Shown piece after piece: positions 45,728-52,899 of a stretch of 64,000 nt of DNA (position 1 is the stretch's first letter; each line of letters opens with the position of its first letter). The DNA is from Amycolatopsis sp. FDAARGOS 1241. Its GTDB lineage: Bacteria; Actinomycetota; Actinomycetes; Mycobacteriales; Pseudonocardiaceae. The position numbers and the translations under genes are program-made. The stretch is from NCBI RefSeq assembly GCF_016889705.1, contig NZ_CP069526.1, positions 2,542,001 to 2,606,000 of the forward strand. Direction: 5' to 3'. A model generated the notes under the pieces. It was not told where the DNA came from, made no database searches, and was given only the letters and a program-made list of their open reading frames with translations.

Positions 45728-46060
45728 TCAGCGGCGTGACCGGACGCCGGGGTGGTGGCTGTCCACGACATCGGCGTACTCGGGATGCTCGTCGATGAAG
45801 GAGCGAACGGCCGGGCAGCCGATCGTCACCTTCGCTCCGGTGCGGGCGACGTCATCGAGCGCGCTGGCGATCAGTTCCGTGGCCACACCCTGATGCTGGT
45901 ACTCGCGGTCCACCGCGACCGAGATCATCGCGACCCTGCCTGCGGTCAGCTGGTAGACCAGTGTCCCGACGCGATCCCGCCCGAGCCACGCGTCGTAGGT
46001 CTCCGCCTTCTCGTCCTTGTCCACGCGGATGTCGAGGTCTGTGTACTTGTCCCTGTCCAT
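45728..46060 (-). CDS. GNAT family N-acetyltransferase, short YjdJ-like type
   Basis: A 110-residue minimal GNAT domain: strands TYDAWLGRDRVGTLVYQLTA, VAMISVAVDREYQHQGVATE (the Q-x-x-G-x-A acetyl-CoA loop is HQGVAT), ELIASALDDVARTGAKVTIG, then the CPAVRSFIDEHPEYADVV ending typical of this short group. The substrate is unknown. It lies divergent from the small gene at 46214 with a 12-bp hairpin in between. Confidence 0.85.
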   Translation of the reverse strand: MDRDKYTDLDIRVDKDEKAETYDAWLGRDRVGTLVYQLTAGRVAMISVAVDREYQHQGVATELIASALDDVARTGAKVTIGCPAVRSFIDEHPEYADVVDSHHPGVRSRR

Positions 46061-46081
46061 GCCATGACAGCGCCTCGGAGT

Positions 46082-46109
46082 CGGTGGTTCTTACTCGTAA
46101 GAACCACCG
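46082..46109. promoter_or_regulatory. 12-bp perfect hairpin upstream of the acetyltransferase
   Basis: CGGTGGTTCTTA and TAAGAACCACCG pair perfectly around CTCG. It lies 21 bp upstream of the acetyltransferase start codon, so it is more likely an operator or a leader structure than a terminator. Confidence 0.5.
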
Positions 46110-46213
46110 AAGAGCCGGTGCTAACGGTCCAGGACTGTGGTTCACAAGCCGACGCACCAGGCACCCGAGGTTCGTGGCGATCACCCAGGAAATGACAAGT
46201 CTCGAGGCAAAGC

Positions 46214-46438
46214 ATGAGCAACTGGGAGGCTCTGGATGAGTTCCTCCGCACCGATCCACGGGATGTCGGATGTGACCTCGCCCTCGACGCACTCCACACC
46301 TACGCGGAGATGGCGGCCGCGGGTGAGAACCCCGAGGAGCTTTTCCCAGGGCTGTCAGCGCATCTGCAGTCGTGCTGCGCATGCTCAGGAGATCACGAGG
46401 CTCTATTGCGGGCAGTGCGCGAATTCGGTGGAATTTGA
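46214..46438 (+). CDS. small zinc-finger-like protein, possible anti-sigma factor relative
   Basis: A 74-residue protein. The layout (DVGCDLALDALHTYAEMAAA then PGLSAHLQSCCACSGDHEAL) resembles the His-x3-Cys-x2-Cys zinc-binding module of zf-HC2 anti-sigma factors, with an earlier Cys in DVGCD. Such proteins normally sit beside an ECF sigma gene, but none is adjacent here; the two sigma genes in the window are 28-36 kb away. An orphan regulator is possible. GAGGCAAAGC precedes the ATG. Confidence 0.6.
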   Translation: MSNWEALDEFLRTDPRDVGCDLALDALHTYAEMAAAGENPEELFPGLSAHLQSCCACSGDHEALLRAVREFGGI

Positions 46439-47359
46439 TTCCAGTGCCGACGGTCATGTTGCCGCGATCCATCGGCGGCCTGAACGGCTTCTCGGGTCGC
46501 GTCTGCTGTGGCATTGTTGGTGGGCCTGGGAGTCGCATCCACGGCGCGCCCGGTGGTGCCGACTTCACGGTCGATCCCGTTCGGTGCACGGAACGCTCGT
46601 GCTTCAGAGGCAGTTTCACGGAGATCAACTCCGTGGTGTCGGTGCGGTCGCTGAAGCGACGCCGACTGGAAGGCGCGGCGTGTCCGGTGGGAGGGAGGGA
46701 CAGCACCCGGCCGATCTCGGGCCGATCGGTAAGAACTCGGCCCGTTCCGTCGACCACCAGCACGGTTGGCCTCATCGGGTCGGCCGTTTCCTCTCAACCG
46801 GTGAGCGGGTGCTGGCGTCACATGCCGAGCACCCGCTTGCCACGACGTTCATGAGGTGCCGGCACCGACGGGCATGGCCAAGTGATCGAACGGGTCTTCT
46901 CCGGGCCGCGTACTGGGCGACAACCGGTCGATCCCCGTCCCGCGGTCGAGGGGCGATTGCACGACTTCGAAGTGCTGCCGTCCAGACGCGGTGATCCAGC
47001 CGCAGGTGACCAACGGGCCGGTCAGCGCCCGTCGCGGTGCCTGACCTGTCAGGCGTGCGCTCGGCGCGGTCCGGCGAGCCGGTGTGGATGCGCGGTGCGC
47101 GGGCTTCGTCGGGGCCCGTAGCAGCGTGCGGTCCGACGTGGCGCCCTGGACGCGGCCGCCGGCCGGACAGTCGCATCGACCCCCAGTCTCGGGATCCTCG
47201 GCTTCTCCGCGCCCGGTGATGGTGCTTCAGACTGCCCGCTTCCTGTGCCCGCGACCGGGCACCGTCCGGACATGGCCCGGCGCTGGGTGGGCCGTGGGTC
47301 CACGCAGGCAGCGGTGAGGGTGCCAGCTGGGAATTCCCTCGATGACCACGGCAGCGTAG
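46439..47359. other. 920-bp region of decayed coding sequence
   Basis: No intact gene. On the minus strand near 46775 a frame reads RPTVLVVDGTGRVLTDRPEI, which recalls a domain of actinobacterial GAF/helix-turn-helix regulators, but upstream and downstream frames are broken. The weak operator (site 12) lies at the right end. This looks like a regulator that has eroded. Confidence 0.4.
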
Positions 47360-47375
47360 GAGACTAGGTAGTCCA
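47360..47375. promoter_or_regulatory. TGGAC-N6-GTCCA operator, site 12 (two mismatches)
   Basis: GAGACTAGGTAGTCCA, with the right arm perfect and two mismatches on the left. It lies 6 bp past the stop of TetR D and faces the decayed region, so it may be an orphaned site. Weakest of the set. Confidence 0.35.
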
Positions 47376-47380
47376 GAAGG

Positions 47381-47998
47381 CTACCGGTGGGAATGTACCC
47401 TCAGGTGCTCGAGCGACACATCGAGAACCGTCGCCAGCTGGCCGGGGTCACGCGTGGTCCGGGCGAGCAAAAAGCCGCCCTGCAGCGCGCCCATGATGGC
47501 GGTGGCGATCTTTTCCGGGTCGGCGCCGGGATCGAGTTCGCCCCTCTCTTGGATGCGCCGGAAGGCTGCCGCGAGAAGGCTTTCCCACGCCGCGAACCCG
47601 GCGACCAAGGCACGGTGGCCACGGTCGTGCCGCCCGGCGAGCTCGCCGATGAGCGACCCGATCGGGCAGCCGCCGGCGCCGCCGCTGATGAGGTTGTCCT
47701 CGACGAGCTTGTCCCGCCAGGCCTGGAGATCGGCGAGCGAGCGTACCTCGTCCAACAGAGGCTTCTGAACGGCCAGCACGCCGGCGACCTGGGCGTGGAC
47801 GACCGCTTCGACAAGCGCGTCTTCGTTCTCGAATGCCTGCCGGAGCTGCGTCTCGGGGATCCCGCTGGCGGCTCGGACGTCATCGAAGGTGATCTCCCCG
47901 AGCCGGCGCTCACGCAGCAGGTCGATCGCCGCTGTCACGACAAGCCGGTGCGGCTCCGGGGCATCCTCGACGTCCATCCCGGTCTGGTCACCCGACAT
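47381..47998 (-). CDS. TetR/AcrR family transcriptional regulator (D)
   Basis: A 205-residue TetR protein. The DNA-binding part (EITFDDVRAASGIPETQLRQ) differs from A-C in helix 3, so its operator preference may differ; the ligand domain keeps GCPIGSLIGELAGRHDRGHR and LQGGFLLARTTRDPGQLATV. ATG 47998 has a TAATGT -10-like box 7 nt upstream, giving a leaderless promoter as for A-C. A perfect operator (site 13) lies 57 bp upstream. Tandem with TetR C. Confidence 0.88.
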   Translation of the reverse strand: MSGDQTGMDVEDAPEPHRLVVTAAIDLLRERRLGEITFDDVRAASGIPETQLRQAFENEDALVEAVVHAQVAGVLAVQKPLLDEVRSLADLQAWRDKLVEDNLISGGAGGCPIGSLIGELAGRHDRGHRALVAGFAAWESLLAAAFRRIQERGELDPGADPEKIATAIMGALQGGFLLARTTRDPGQLATVLDVSLEHLRVHSHR

Positions 47999-48054
47999 GG
48001 CTCGAACATTAGCGGACGGCCGGGGGTAGTACCACCTCGACCCGGTAGATTTGG

Positions 48055-48070
48055 TGGACGTTTTCGTCCA
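48055..48070. promoter_or_regulatory. TGGAC-N6-GTCCA operator, site 13 (perfect)
   Basis: TGGACGTTTTCGTCCA, perfect with a G/C inner pair, between TetR C and TetR D and 57 bp upstream of the D start. Likely controls D. Confidence 0.75.
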
Positions 48071-48094
48071 CTTCGATCTTGGCATGTGGCGCGG

Positions 48095-48724
48095 CTACGA
48101 GGCCAGGAACGTACGGACATGGTCGATCGCCAGGTCGAGCGTCAGCTTCATCGGCTCCGCCGAGTGTGCGGTCTGCGCGAGCAGGTAACCGCCCTGCAAC
48201 GCGGCGACGAGAAAGGTCGCGAGCTTTTCGGGATCCGCGTCCGGTCGGAGGATGCCGGAGGCGCGCATGCGAGTCAGCCCCTCGGCCAGAAGCTCCTCCC
48301 AGATCTCGAAGTACTTCGCGAGCATCGAGCGGGCTTCTTGGTCCCGATCGGCCAGCTCGGCGGCCAACGAGCCGATCGCGCAGCCGTAGGCGCCGTCGCG
48401 AAGGGAGGCGCGCTGGACGAGCGCGTCGCGCCAGCGTTCGAGACCGCGGATCGAGTTCAACCGCCGGAGCTGGTCCTCCTGGCGGGCGATGAGCTGCGCG
48501 CCTTGCGCCGCCACGACCTCGCGCACGAGGGCCTTCTTGTCGGGAAAGTGGTGGTAGAGCTGCGACTTGCTCGTGCTGCTGGCCGCCCGGACGTCGTCGA
48601 GCGTGGTCGCGGCCACCCCTTTGACCTGGATCAGGTCGACTGCCGCCTGCACGATGCGGGACCGGGTCGCCGCGCCGCGTGCGGTCAGCCGGGTTGTCTG
48701 CGTCGTGCCCTCCGCTTCGTCCAC
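48095..48724 (-). CDS. TetR/AcrR family transcriptional regulator (C)
   Basis: A 209-residue repressor, close to A and B across its length (VKGVAATTLDDVRAASSTSK; LNSIRGLERWRDALVQR; GCAIGSLAAELADRDQEARS; LQGGYLLAQTAHSAEPMKLT). The recognition helix is the same as in A and B except for one residue. GTG 48724 follows TAACCT by 7 nt, a leaderless promoter, and operator site 14 lies 45 bp upstream, so it may repress itself. It precedes TetR D on the same strand. Confidence 0.92.
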   Translation of the reverse strand: MDEAEGTTQTTRLTARGAATRSRIVQAAVDLIQVKGVAATTLDDVRAASSTSKSQLYHHFPDKKALVREVVAAQGAQLIARQEDQLRRLNSIRGLERWRDALVQRASLRDGAYGCAIGSLAAELADRDQEARSMLAKYFEIWEELLAEGLTRMRASGILRPDADPEKLATFLVAALQGGYLLAQTAHSAEPMKLTLDLAIDHVRTFLAS

Positions 48725-48769
48725 GGCTGTCAGGTTACCGCACTGTGTGACCCGCGACCTACGACCAGC

Positions 48770-48785
48770 TGGACTGCACGGTCCG
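48770..48785. promoter_or_regulatory. TGGAC-N6-GTCCA operator, site 14 (one mismatch)
   Basis: TGGACTGCACGGTCCG, one mismatch in the final base, 45 bp upstream of the TetR C start and about 32 bp from its -10 box. Confidence 0.65.
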
Positions 48786-49074
48786 CATTGTGGGAGCAGC
48801 TGGCCTCGTCACCGGCAGGCAGGGTCTCCGTTGCCGGATGATCGCCGCGGGCTACGCGGAGGGGGGCGAGGGGTTCGGACACCCGGTGGAAGTCGGCGTG
48901 CCCGCGTGGGTAACCGTGTCAGCCCTGGTAGCTGCGCCGGTGCTGTACGTTCGGCCGGCAGGAACGCGCGGCGACACCCGGGTGGATCGTTCCTGGCGGT
49001 AGGGTTTGCACGCCGTCCGCCCGACCTCCGGCCAGGCCGTGTCGCGAGATCCGCCGGTGCCCACGGAGCCGGCC
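48786..49074. other. intergenic region
   Basis: About 290 bp with no gene or motif beyond the operator at its left edge. Confidence 0.35.
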
Positions 49075-49434
49075 TTACCGATTCCTTTCGGTTACTACTC
49101 GACGCGAATCGCGGCGCACGGCAGCCGGCCCGACCGTCCAACGCGGGACTGATGTGACCACGATGACGAAGGCGGCGGCGAGCTTGGCTACGGCACGACT
49201 GTCGAAGTCGGTCCGGACGGCAATGATCGCCCAGGTCAGGAACCCCGACGAGGCTACTCCAAGCGCGACGTCGGGCCACGCACTTTCGACTGTGCGCGCC
49301 ACGCGCGTGCACGTGACCTTGAGGCCGTGAGCTCGAGAGCGTCGGGCGGCCGGATCGGGAATCGCCGGCGCGGTGCTGCCGGCCGCCTGCGCGGACGGCG
49401 CGAGGGCGCAGGTGGGGACCACAGCTGCCACCAC
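49075..49434 (-). CDS. possible small membrane protein, weak support
   Basis: A 119-codon frame from GTG 49434 with a signal-peptide-like start (VPTCALAPSAQAAGS) and one likely membrane segment (DVALGVASSGFLTWAIIAV) plus a second weaker one (LAAAFVIVVTSVPRW). There is no clear ribosome-binding site. The main argument for it is a perfect operator (site 15) 58 bp upstream. It could also be chance coding capacity in a GC-rich gap. Confidence 0.35.
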   Translation of the reverse strand: MVAAVVPTCALAPSAQAAGSTAPAIPDPAARRSRAHGLKVTCTRVARTVESAWPDVALGVASSGFLTWAIIAVRTDFDSRAVAKLAAAFVIVVTSVPRWTVGPAAVRRDSRRVVTERNR

Positions 49435-49491
49435 GTGAGCCGACGCGTTACGCGCTGTGCTGCGGCACGCGGTCGTGGGAGGAGCTTTGCT

Positions 49492-49507
49492 TGGACTTCA
49501 AGGTCCA
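49492..49507. promoter_or_regulatory. TGGAC-N6-GTCCA operator, site 15 (perfect)
   Basis: TGGACTTCAAGGTCCA, perfect arms, 58 bp upstream of the weak minus-strand ORF and 229 bp upstream of TetR F. Confidence 0.65.
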
Positions 49508-49666
49508 GTATACGGTGGGCGGCATGCTGGACCTCGAGGTGAAGCTGTTTCAACGTCATGTTCGGATTCCCGCAACTCAAGCAGCTCGTCGCCCGGAAAT
49601 AGTGGAAACTGGGGTCGCTGCGAGTGGATGCACCACCGGGGGACCAGACGCCATCGAGGGGTTGAA

Positions 49667-49682
49667 TGGACCTAGTAGTCCA
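49667..49682. promoter_or_regulatory. TGGAC-N6-GTCCA operator, site 16 (perfect)
   Basis: TGGACCTAGTAGTCCA, perfect arms, 54 bp upstream of the TetR F start codon, a position suited to autoregulation. Confidence 0.75.
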
Positions 49683-49735
49683 TTGATGGAGGCCCGAGGG
49701 ACTGTGGTTGCTCTGTCGCGCCGGGGGACCGAGTC

Positions 49736-50365
49736 ATGAGCGGTGGTTTCACCGGAGATGGAGCGGCATGGTCGGCCGCGGCCGATGACGCGGCGAGGCA
49801 ACGAGTGATGACGGCGGCGGTGGACCTGCTGTGCCAGCGCGGCCTTCGGGCGGCGGAACTCGGTGTGGTGGCCGGCCTGGCGGGCGTGAGCGCTCCATGG
49901 CTACGGGAGTACTTCGCGGACATCGAGGCACTGGTCGCTGAGGTGGTGCGGGTCCAGGTGCGCGAGGTCTTCGCGAGCCCCGGCCGCCGGCTGATGACGG
50001 CTGCAAGCCCCGCTGACCTGTACCGGTGGCGCGATGGTGTGGTGACCGGCTATCGCGCCACCCGGATCCCCGCCGGTTATCCGCTGGGCATCGTCGTCCA
50101 CGAGCTGACCGGGAGCGCCGGGCCGGCCGGCGAGGCTCTGGCGGCGAGCCTCGGACCTTGGCAGTCTGCGCTCGGGGACGCCTTCGGGCGGCTGCGTGAT
50201 CGCGGCGAGCTCGCGCCCGGCTCGCAGCCGGCGGAGCTGGCTACCGCCGTCATGGGGGCGCTCGTCGGTGCGATGGCCCGCTCTCGGAAGGCGAGCAGGT
50301 CGGACGACGTGCTGGAGCCATTCGACATGATGCTCCGCCATGTTCTGGCCGCGCGCGGCCGCTGA
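49736..50365 (+). CDS. TetR/AcrR family transcriptional regulator (F)
   Basis: A 209-residue TetR protein, the most divergent of the six. Helix-turn-helix: VMTAAVDLLCQRGLRAAELG then LAGVSAPWLREYFADIEALV; the ligand domain has YPLGIVVHELTGSAGPAGEA and LATAVMGALVGAMARSRKAS. The Gly-x-Leu-Leu-Ala motif of the others is lost. It starts at ATG 49736 with operator site 16 54 bp upstream. The recognition helix differs from A-C, so it may bind a different or relaxed site. Confidence 0.82.
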   Translation: MSGGFTGDGAAWSAAADDAARQRVMTAAVDLLCQRGLRAAELGVVAGLAGVSAPWLREYFADIEALVAEVVRVQVREVFASPGRRLMTAASPADLYRWRDGVVTGYRATRIPAGYPLGIVVHELTGSAGPAGEALAASLGPWQSALGDAFGRLRDRGELAPGSQPAELATAVMGALVGAMARSRKASRSDDVLEPFDMMLRHVLAARGR

Positions 50366-50801
50366 TTGACCGGAATGCGCTTGGAAGAGTACCGAGGAAT
50401 CGTGGTTCCTCTTCCTTTCCGGCGCTCAGTGGGAATTGTGTGGCAACGGGTTGTGGCCTGGCAGGCCGTCGGCGGCAGCACCGCGATCGTCGATGGGGGA
50501 GTGAGGACGGAGCCCGGCTGCGGACCACACGGCTTCGTCGCGAGGGAGCCGGTGGGACAGCCATTGCCCATGCGACCGGCCACGGAACTCCGGCACACAG
50601 CTGATCCGGAGATCGCTGGTCTACGGGTGGATGGTCTTGCGGTCTTCGCGCAGCGCCCGTGGTTCCCGCCCCATGCGTGCCGCAACGGGACGGCCGCGAT
50701 TTCACCGGCCGGAGTCACACGGTTGCGCCTGGGTCTCGGACGGTCCCTCTTGGGGCGAACAATCGGAATTCCTGCCTTGCCGGCTGGCTATTCTTCGGAA
50801 A
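50366..50801. other. intergenic region, no gene supported
   Basis: 436 bp between TetR F and the DUF488 gene. An open plus-strand frame exists but lacks family resemblance and a start signal. No operator was found. Confidence 0.4.
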
Positions 50802-51191
50802 ATGGGCGAAACTGTGCCCATGCTCTCCTTTCAGGTGCGGGTGGCGCGCGTCTACGAGCCCGCGGGACCCGCCGACGGCACCCGGGTTCTCGTCGATCGG
50901 CTCTGGCCCCGGGGTGTGCGTAAGGGGGCGCTCGAGTTTTCCGAGTGGTGCAAGGAGGTCGCGCCATCGCCGGAGCTGCGGACCTGGTACGGGCATGCTC
51001 CGGAGCGGTTCGACGAGTTCGCCGCGCGATACCGCGTCGAACTGGAGGCGCCGGCCCGGGCCGCCGTCGTCGCCCGGCTCAAGAGCATCGCCCGGGCCGG
51101 GAACCTGACGCTGCTCACCGCGAGCAAGGACGTGTCGATCAGCCAGGCCGCCGTTCTGGCCAGGGTGGTCGGCGGTGACGGCGGCGGATGA
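50802..51191 (+). CDS. DUF488 family protein
   Basis: A 129-residue protein with the DUF488 signature: VRVARVYEPAGPADGTRVLV, DRLWPRGVRKGALEFSEWCK, EVAPSPELRTWYGHAPERFD and the C-terminal LTLLTASKDVSISQAAVLA. The family is cytoplasmic and of unknown function; conserved Arg, Trp and Cys residues suggest a catalytic pocket. ATG 50802 has GGAAA close upstream; ATG 50820 (LSFQVRV) is an alternative start. It ends 61 bp before TetR B and may be its target. Confidence 0.88.
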   Translation: MGETVPMLSFQVRVARVYEPAGPADGTRVLVDRLWPRGVRKGALEFSEWCKEVAPSPELRTWYGHAPERFDEFAARYRVELEAPARAAVVARLKSIARAGNLTLLTASKDVSISQAAVLARVVGGDGGG

Positions 51192-51240
51192 CGAACCTCC
51201 CGCGGCGCTGTCGCGTCCGTCGTTGCAGGTGCGCGTGCGG

Positions 51241-51252
51241 TAACCTGTTGCC
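51241..51252 (+). promoter_or_regulatory. leaderless promoter of TetR gene (B)
   Basis: TAACCT then 6 nt then GTG, the same spacing and nearly the same flanks (GTGCGG before, GCC after) as at TetR A and C. Confidence 0.65.
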
Positions 51253-51879
51253 GTGGTAGAACCGGAGCGCACAGTGAGGGCTACCCGGCGGACGGCGCGG
51301 GGTGAGGCGACGCGGGCCCGGATCCTGCAAGCAGCGGTCGATTTGATGTCCGTCAAGGGGGTGGCCGCGACCACGCTCGACGACGTGCGCGCCGCCAGCG
51401 GCACGAGCAAGTCGCAACTTTATCACCACTTCGATGACAAGGACGCCTTGGTCCAGGAAGTCATCGGCCGCAAGGCGCAGGACCTGCTCGGCTGGCACGA
51501 GGGCCAGCTCAAACGGCTGAACTCGATTCGCGGCCTCGAACGGTGGCGGGACGCGATCGTCCAGCACAATGCGCTGCGCAACGGCGCGTACGGTTGCCCG
51601 CTCGGCTCGCTGGCGAGTGAGCTGTCCGATCGGAACGAACGAGCGCGTTCAGCGCTCGCCGAGCACTTCGAGAGCTGGGAAGGCCTGATCGCGGAGGGCC
51701 TGGAGCGGATGCGAGTCGCCGGCAAACTGCGGCGGGACGCCGACCCCCAGCGGCTCGCGATCGGGCTGATCGGTGCCCTTCAAGGCGGGTACCTGCTCGC
51801 GCAAACCAAACAGGACGTGGCGCCCATGAAAGTCGCACTGGACATGGCGATTGACTGCATCAGGGCGTTCCAGGCCTGA
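51253..51879 (+). CDS. TetR/AcrR family transcriptional regulator (B)
   Basis: A 208-residue repressor, the closest relative of A (VEPER, RGEATRARILQAAVDLMSV, TTLDDVRAASGTSKSQLYHH; ligand domain GCPLGSLASELSDRNERARS and LQGGYLLAQTKQDVAPMKVA). It is likely to bind the TGGAC-N6-GTCCA operator with A and C. A leaderless promoter precedes the GTG. No operator is upstream of it, but site 17 lies 32 bp after its stop, facing the msrA locus. Confidence 0.92.
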   Translation: MVEPERTVRATRRTARGEATRARILQAAVDLMSVKGVAATTLDDVRAASGTSKSQLYHHFDDKDALVQEVIGRKAQDLLGWHEGQLKRLNSIRGLERWRDAIVQHNALRNGAYGCPLGSLASELSDRNERARSALAEHFESWEGLIAEGLERMRVAGKLRRDADPQRLAIGLIGALQGGYLLAQTKQDVAPMKVALDMAIDCIRAFQA

Positions 51880-51902
51880 CTTCGGCTCCGATCGGGCCAG
51901 CG

Positions 51903-52187
51903 CTACCAACTGGACTTGACGGACCACCCATCATCCGGCGCAAGCTGACTCTTGCGACCGCGTCGCTTCCCGGGGTCCCGTCGTCGTGACGTGAAGCTGG
52001 CCGGCAGGCGCAGCCACCCGGTCGGGTGGCCCGCGTCGTTGAGCAGCTGCGAGCGGGCGCAGAACCGCTCGAGCACCTTCTTCGTGTCACCCAGCCAGGT
52101 CGGTCCAGGCAGGATCGGGAAGTCCGCGGCCGGCGCCTTGTCGTACAGCGGCGGCCACTCGTCGTCCGCCCAGCCGTGCTCGGTCAT
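51903..52187 (-). CDS. unrecognised short ORF overlapping the msrA 3' end
   Basis: A 94-codon frame ([40 protein letters not shown]) that overlaps the end of msrA by 101 bp in another frame. The coding pattern is good but I know no family. It may be the true continuation after a frameshift in msrA, or an independent small gene. Confidence 0.4.
   Translation of the reverse strand: MTEHGWADDEWPPLYDKAPAADFPILPGPTWLGDTKKVLERFCARSQLLNDAGHPTGWLRLPASFTSRRRDPGKRRGRKSQLAPDDGWSVKSSW
51911..51926. promoter_or_regulatory. TGGAC-N6-GTCCA operator, site 17 (one mismatch)
   Basis: TGGACTTGACGGACCA, one mismatch in the right arm. It lies just past TetR B and inside the 3' end of the short leftward ORF, so it may be chance or a distal site. 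Confidence 0.4.
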
Positions 52188-52677
52188 CGGGGAGTTTCCA
52201 TCCGGGGCGGGGGAAGTGGCAGGTGTAGCCGTGGGGGTGCTTGTGCAGGTAGTCCCGGTATTCGGGTGCGGTCTCCCAGAAGTCGCCGGCGGGGGTGAGT
52301 TCGGTGACGACCTTGCCGGGCCACAGGCCTGAGGCGTTGACGTCGGCGATGGTGTCTTCGGCGATGTGTTTTTGCTGGTCGGTGGTGTAGAAGATCGCTG
52401 AGCGGTAGCTGGTGCCGATGTTCTTGCCCTGGCGGTTCTTGGTGGAGGGGTCGTGGATTTGGAAGAAGAACTCGAGCAGGGTGCGGAAGTCGGTCTGGTC
52501 GGGGTCGTAGAGGATCTCGATGGATTCGGCGTGGGTGCCGTGGTTGCGGTAGGTGGCGTGGGGGATGTCGCCGCCGCTGTAGCCGACGCGGGTGGATACG
52601 ACGCCGGGCTGGTGGCGGAACAGTTCCTCCATGCCCCAGAAGCAGCCGCCGGCGAGGATCGCCTTTTCGGTCGTCAC
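52087..52677 (-). CDS. msrA: peptide-methionine (S)-S-oxide reductase MsrA, unusual C-terminus
   Basis: The first 165 residues are standard Msr[21 protein letters not shown] with the catalytic Cys in GCFWG, then TGYSGG-like [35 protein letters not shown] and [20 protein letters not shown]. It reduces methionine-S-sulfoxide in oxidised proteins using thioredoxin. After PRPGWKLP, where MsrA normally ends, about 30 foreign residues ([20 protein letters not shown]) follow, so the stop may be lost by a frameshift. GAGGAGACGAC precedes GTG 52677. An operator lies 65 bp upstream. Confidence 0.9.
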   Translation of the reverse strand: MTTEKAILAGGCFWGMEELFRHQPGVVSTRVGYSGGDIPHATYRNHGTHAESIEILYDPDQTDFRTLLEFFFQIHDPSTKNRQGKNIGTSYRSAIFYTTDQQKHIAEDTIADVNASGLWPGKVVTELTPAGDFWETAPEYRDYLHKHPHGYTCHFPRPGWKLPDDRARLGGRRVAAAVRQGAGRGLPDPAWTDLAG

Positions 52678-52741
52678 GTCGTCTCCTCTGCAAGCAGTCA
52701 GCGGTTGCCAATGCGCACCTGGGCGTCTGGTGCAGTGTAAC

Positions 52742-52757
52742 TGGACTATATAGTCCC
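52742..52757. promoter_or_regulatory. TGGAC-N6-GTCCA operator, site 18 (one mismatch), with -10 box
   Basis: TGGACTATATAGTCCC, one mismatch in the last base, with an inner TATATA. It lies 65 bp upstream of msrA on the minus strand, so msrA is likely repressed by the same regulator as the MDR genes. Confidence 0.75.
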
Positions 52758-52899
52758 TATCAACGTTTCCGGCCCTGTTCGAAGCCAGTCGCGGGCGCTC
52801 CAGCGCCGACGGCTCCGTCGGGACCGGTTCCGCCGGGGGGCGGAGTTTTGGCGACGCAGCAACGGCTGACTGCTTTGCCGGCCGGTTTCGGTGCCCCCA

